The notes under the pieces were generated by a model. It was not told where the DNA came from. It made no database searches and was given only the letters and a program-made list of their open reading frames with translations. The position numbers and the translations under genes were made by a program. Below, piece after piece: positions 6,243 to 7,474 of a stretch of 7,474 nucleotides of DNA (positions are counted from its first letter, which is position 1; each line of letters starts with the position of its first letter). The DNA is from Nitrososphaerales archaeon (lineage in GTDB: Archaea > Thermoproteota > Nitrososphaeria > Nitrososphaerales > Nitrososphaeraceae). Location: the NCBI GenBank assembly GCA_029237515.1, contig JARBAV010000084.1:1-7474 (forward strand). Reading direction: 5' to 3'.

Positions 6243-6258
6243 ATATCGCTAGCGATAT
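6243..6258. repeat. Perfect 16-bp palindrome
   Basis: ATATCGCTAGCGATAT equals its own reverse complement with no spacer. It lies about 175 bp upstream of the RHH gene and about 280 bp upstream of rps24e. The form suits a homodimer binding site, but the protein is unknown. Confidence 0.6.
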
Positions 6259-6364
6259 CACGCTCAAGACTTTGTTCGAGTCTGATTAGTAACGGCGTAT
6301 CTAGGCAGCGTGGCGATTATCGTCAAAATACCTGTCTCCTTCTGATTATCATACGCTTAACTAT

Positions 6365-6425
6365 ACTTAGTGTCTACTCTGTCGAAAGTAGTGATAGTAG
6401 AGATTTTATACTATCACCACTAAGT
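6365..6425 (+). promoter_or_regulatory. Inverted-repeat operator enclosing the TATA box of the RHH gene
   Basis: GTGATAGTA (6391-6399) and TACTATCAC (6409-6417) are exact reverse complements around a 9-nt spacer. The TATA box TTTTATA (6404-6410) overlaps the spacer and the right arm, centred 25 bp before the GTG at 6432. A second pair, ACTTAGTG (6365-6372) and CACTAAGT (6418-6425), sits outside the first, with its right arm directly abutting the inner one. A protein bound here would block TBP/TFB. RHH repressors commonly bind such symmetric sites at their own promoters, so autoregulation is likely but inferred. Confidence 0.65.
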
Positions 6426-6431
6426 AGAAGT

Positions 6432-6569
6432 GTGAAGAAACAGACTGGCGATATATCGATAAAGATAAAGCGAGAGACGCATAGGCGTCTCCAACAACGC
6501 GGAACTGTTGGAGATACGCTTGATTCAGTTATTGCAAGGTTGTTAGATTTGACTGAAGAGGATAGATAG
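6432..6569 (+). CDS. Small ribbon-helix-helix protein (antitoxin/DUF7557-like DNA-binding), 45 aa
   Basis: The product fits the archaeal ribbon-helix-helix pattern: a short beta strand DISIKIKRETH (about 7-17), a first helix RRLQQRG, a turn TVGDT, and a second helix LDSVIARLLDL. RHH proteins act as intertwined dimers whose strands enter the DNA major groove; many are antitoxins or autorepressors. The GTG at 6432 is chosen because it begins just before the fold and lies 25 bp after a TATA box. The TTG at 6084 would add 116 residues of no recognisable character. No VapC, RelE or MazF toxin is adjacent. The next gene, beginning 4 bp after the stop, encodes a secreted protein, so the regulator probably controls that operon. 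Two mutually exclusive hairpins lie within the coding sequence (6474-6519). Confidence 0.75.
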   Translation: MKKQTGDISIKIKRETHRRLQQRGTVGDTLDSVIARLLDLTEEDR

Positions 6570-6573
6570 AATA

Positions 6574-7474
6574 GTGAAGGTAATGCGTCTTGCTCTGGTT
6601 TTTCTGTCAGTTTTGACGGCTCAGTCAGGTGCTTTTGCTATCAGTGTTCAAGCACAATCAATAACAGCAGCATCACCATTTGAACAGTTAGCAGAAGGAG
6701 GAGAGCAGCAACCACTCCAACAACAGCAACAAGGACAACAGGGACTATTACAACAGCAACCAACCGAATCAGGTCCGGACATAGAACTTCTATCTGCTCG
6801 CTTTATCAACGATCGACTGGGTGGTGAAATAGTGGGGGAAATCATCAATAATGGAACAGCAGATGCCCAGTTCGTTGAAGCACTTGCAACGTTCAGAGAC
6901 TCTGCAGGTACAGTTATAGGCACTTCATTTGGATTTGCAGATCCTCATCAGGTAGCAGCGAAGGATAGTGCCCCTTTTAACATACTCATAACTTCGGAAA
7001 CAGTTCAAGATCAGGCTGCTACCTACGATTTGACGCTCAAGTGGCAAGATATGGAGGCCAATGAGTTTAGCAAAGACGTGCTAAGTAAACAGCCGTTTGA
7101 ATATGGAGTCTCAAACACTGGAGGCGGCGGTGGAGGGGGCGATAACAAGAAAGGTTGGCTTTGCTATACGATTGAAATCGATCCTCCGCTGGGATCTAAT
7201 GAGACGTTACCATTTCCTATTCCAGGACCACCAGGCATACCTCCATGTCCGGGTGAGCCACTCCCAAATCCTCCGCCCTCTAATAGTTCAACTCCAGGGG
7301 GACCAGATGAGCGATGTTTATTCGATCCTACACTGCCACATTGTACACCTCCACCGGGTGAAGATTGTCCTCCTGGCTTTGGAACCAATGGCGATGGGCA
7401 GTGTTTTCCTCTAGGCGGTTGTCCTGAAGGATATCATTCGAACGAAGACGATGAAACAGGAACTTGTTATCCTG
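6574..7474 (+). CDS. Secreted FxLYD-like, Gln/Gly/Pro/Cys-rich protein (partial, 3' end outside window)
   Basis: The frame is open from GTG 6574 (or ATG 6583, three codons later) to the window edge, giving 300 residues. It starts with a signal peptide: a basic MKVMR, a hydrophobic core LALVFLSVLTAQSGAFA and a likely cleavage near residues 22-28. A Gln-rich linker (about 44-62) precedes a beta-rich domain at about 68-145 (IELLSARFIND, EIVGEIINNGTADAQFVEALATF), which resembles the FxLYD domain of extracytoplasmic proteins. A seven-Gly run (183-189) leads to a Pro-rich, Cys-bearing region. It ends in two tandem units of the form C-P-x-G-aromatic...G-x-C-aromatic-P (265-279 and 283-300). Only 4 bp separate it from the RHH stop, indicating cotranscription. 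It is probably exported and surface or matrix associated, with disulfide-stabilised repeats. The function is unknown. Confidence 0.82.
   Translation, partial: MKVMRLALVFLSVLTAQSGAFAISVQAQSITAASPFEQLAEGGEQQPLQQQQQGQQGLLQQQPTESGPDIELLSARFINDRLGGEIVGEIINNGTADAQFVEALATFRDSAGTVIGTSFGFADPHQVAAKDSAPFNILITSETVQDQAATYDLTLKWQDMEANEFSKDVLSKQPFEYGVSNTGGGGGGGDNKKGWLCYTIEIDPPLGSNETLPFPIPGPPGIPPCPGEPLPNPPPSNSSTPGGPDERCLFDPTLPHCTPPPGEDCPPGFGTNGDGQCFPLGGCPEGYHSNEDDETGTCYP

Larger units (their letters stand above)
5966..6431. other. Divergent intergenic/regulatory region between rps24e and the RHH gene
   Basis: This 466-bp stretch holds the rps24e promoter at one end and the RHH-gene promoter/operator at the other. 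A plus-strand frame in phase with the RHH gene is open from TTG 6084, but its product before residue 117 is Arg/Ser/Leu-rich and unlike any domain I recognise, so I treat it as untranslated. Bases 6185-6195 resemble a tRNA T loop (GGGGTTCGAT) but lack a T stem. A perfect 16-bp palindrome lies at 6243-6258. Nothing else is identified. Confidence 0.5.

Noticed and set aside
6084..6431. 116-codon extension of the RHH gene from TTG 6084
   Set aside because: It is open by about 120 codons, which is unusual, but it is Arg/Ser/Leu-rich, overlaps palindromes and the TATA box, and shows no domain.
7097..7414. Plus-strand 105-codon frame within the secreted protein gene
   Set aside because: It is an out-of-frame shadow of the long frame that runs from 6574 to the window edge with a signal peptide and coherent domains.
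6432..7474. Type II toxin-antitoxin module
   Set aside because: The small RHH protein looks antitoxin-like, but the neighbour is an exported repeat protein with no toxin motif.

Overview
The window looks like the chromosome of an ammonia-oxidising-type archaeon (Thaumarchaeota/Nitrososphaeria, possibly the Nitrososphaerales). The evidence is a set of archaeal-eukaryotic translation genes (Srp54, Pus10, Dph6, S24e, S27ae), an archaeal C/D box guide RNA, TATA boxes about 25-28 bases upstream of starts, and AT-rich DNA with many TTG/GTG starts. The lineage is inferred from protein flavour and gene mix; no database search was possible.

Layout. (1) Bases 1-950: the 3' end of a possible plus-strand gene runs into two minus-strand genes, a 179-residue hypothetical protein and a small two-segment membrane protein. 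(2) Bases 950-1786 hold no intact protein gene that I trust. They do hold a clear C/D box guide RNA (1082-1156) with its own TATA box, followed by about 450 bp of what looks like a frame-broken acidic/serine-rich coding sequence. (3) Bases 1787-5040 form a plus-strand cluster: dph6 (diphthamide synthesis on EF2), srp54 (signal recognition particle GTPase) and pus10 (tRNA T-loop pseudouridine synthase). (4) Bases 5041-5386 are a convergent intergenic region with two hairpins. (5) Bases 5387-5965, minus strand: rps24e then rps27ae, two small-subunit ribosomal proteins. (6) Bases 5966-6431 are a divergent regulatory region containing a 16-bp perfect palindrome and a strong inverted repeat wrapped round a TATA box. 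(7) Bases 6432-7474, plus strand: a 45-residue ribbon-helix-helix (RHH) regulator, then four bases later a secreted Gln-, Pro-, Gly- and Cys-rich protein with an FxLYD-like domain that runs off the window.

Theme. Most recognisable genes serve the translation machinery: rRNA/tRNA modification (C/D RNA, Pus10), elongation factor modification (Dph6), ribosomal proteins and protein targeting (Srp54). The most interesting item is the C/D RNA. One guide matches a Met-type CAU anticodon arm and would place a 2'-O-methyl exactly on C34. The other matches, from memory, a conserved 23S segment beside the peptidyl transferase centre. The second point of interest is the RHH regulator, whose TATA box sits inside a long inverted repeat, as expected for autoregulation, and which is linked to a secreted protein rather than to a toxin.
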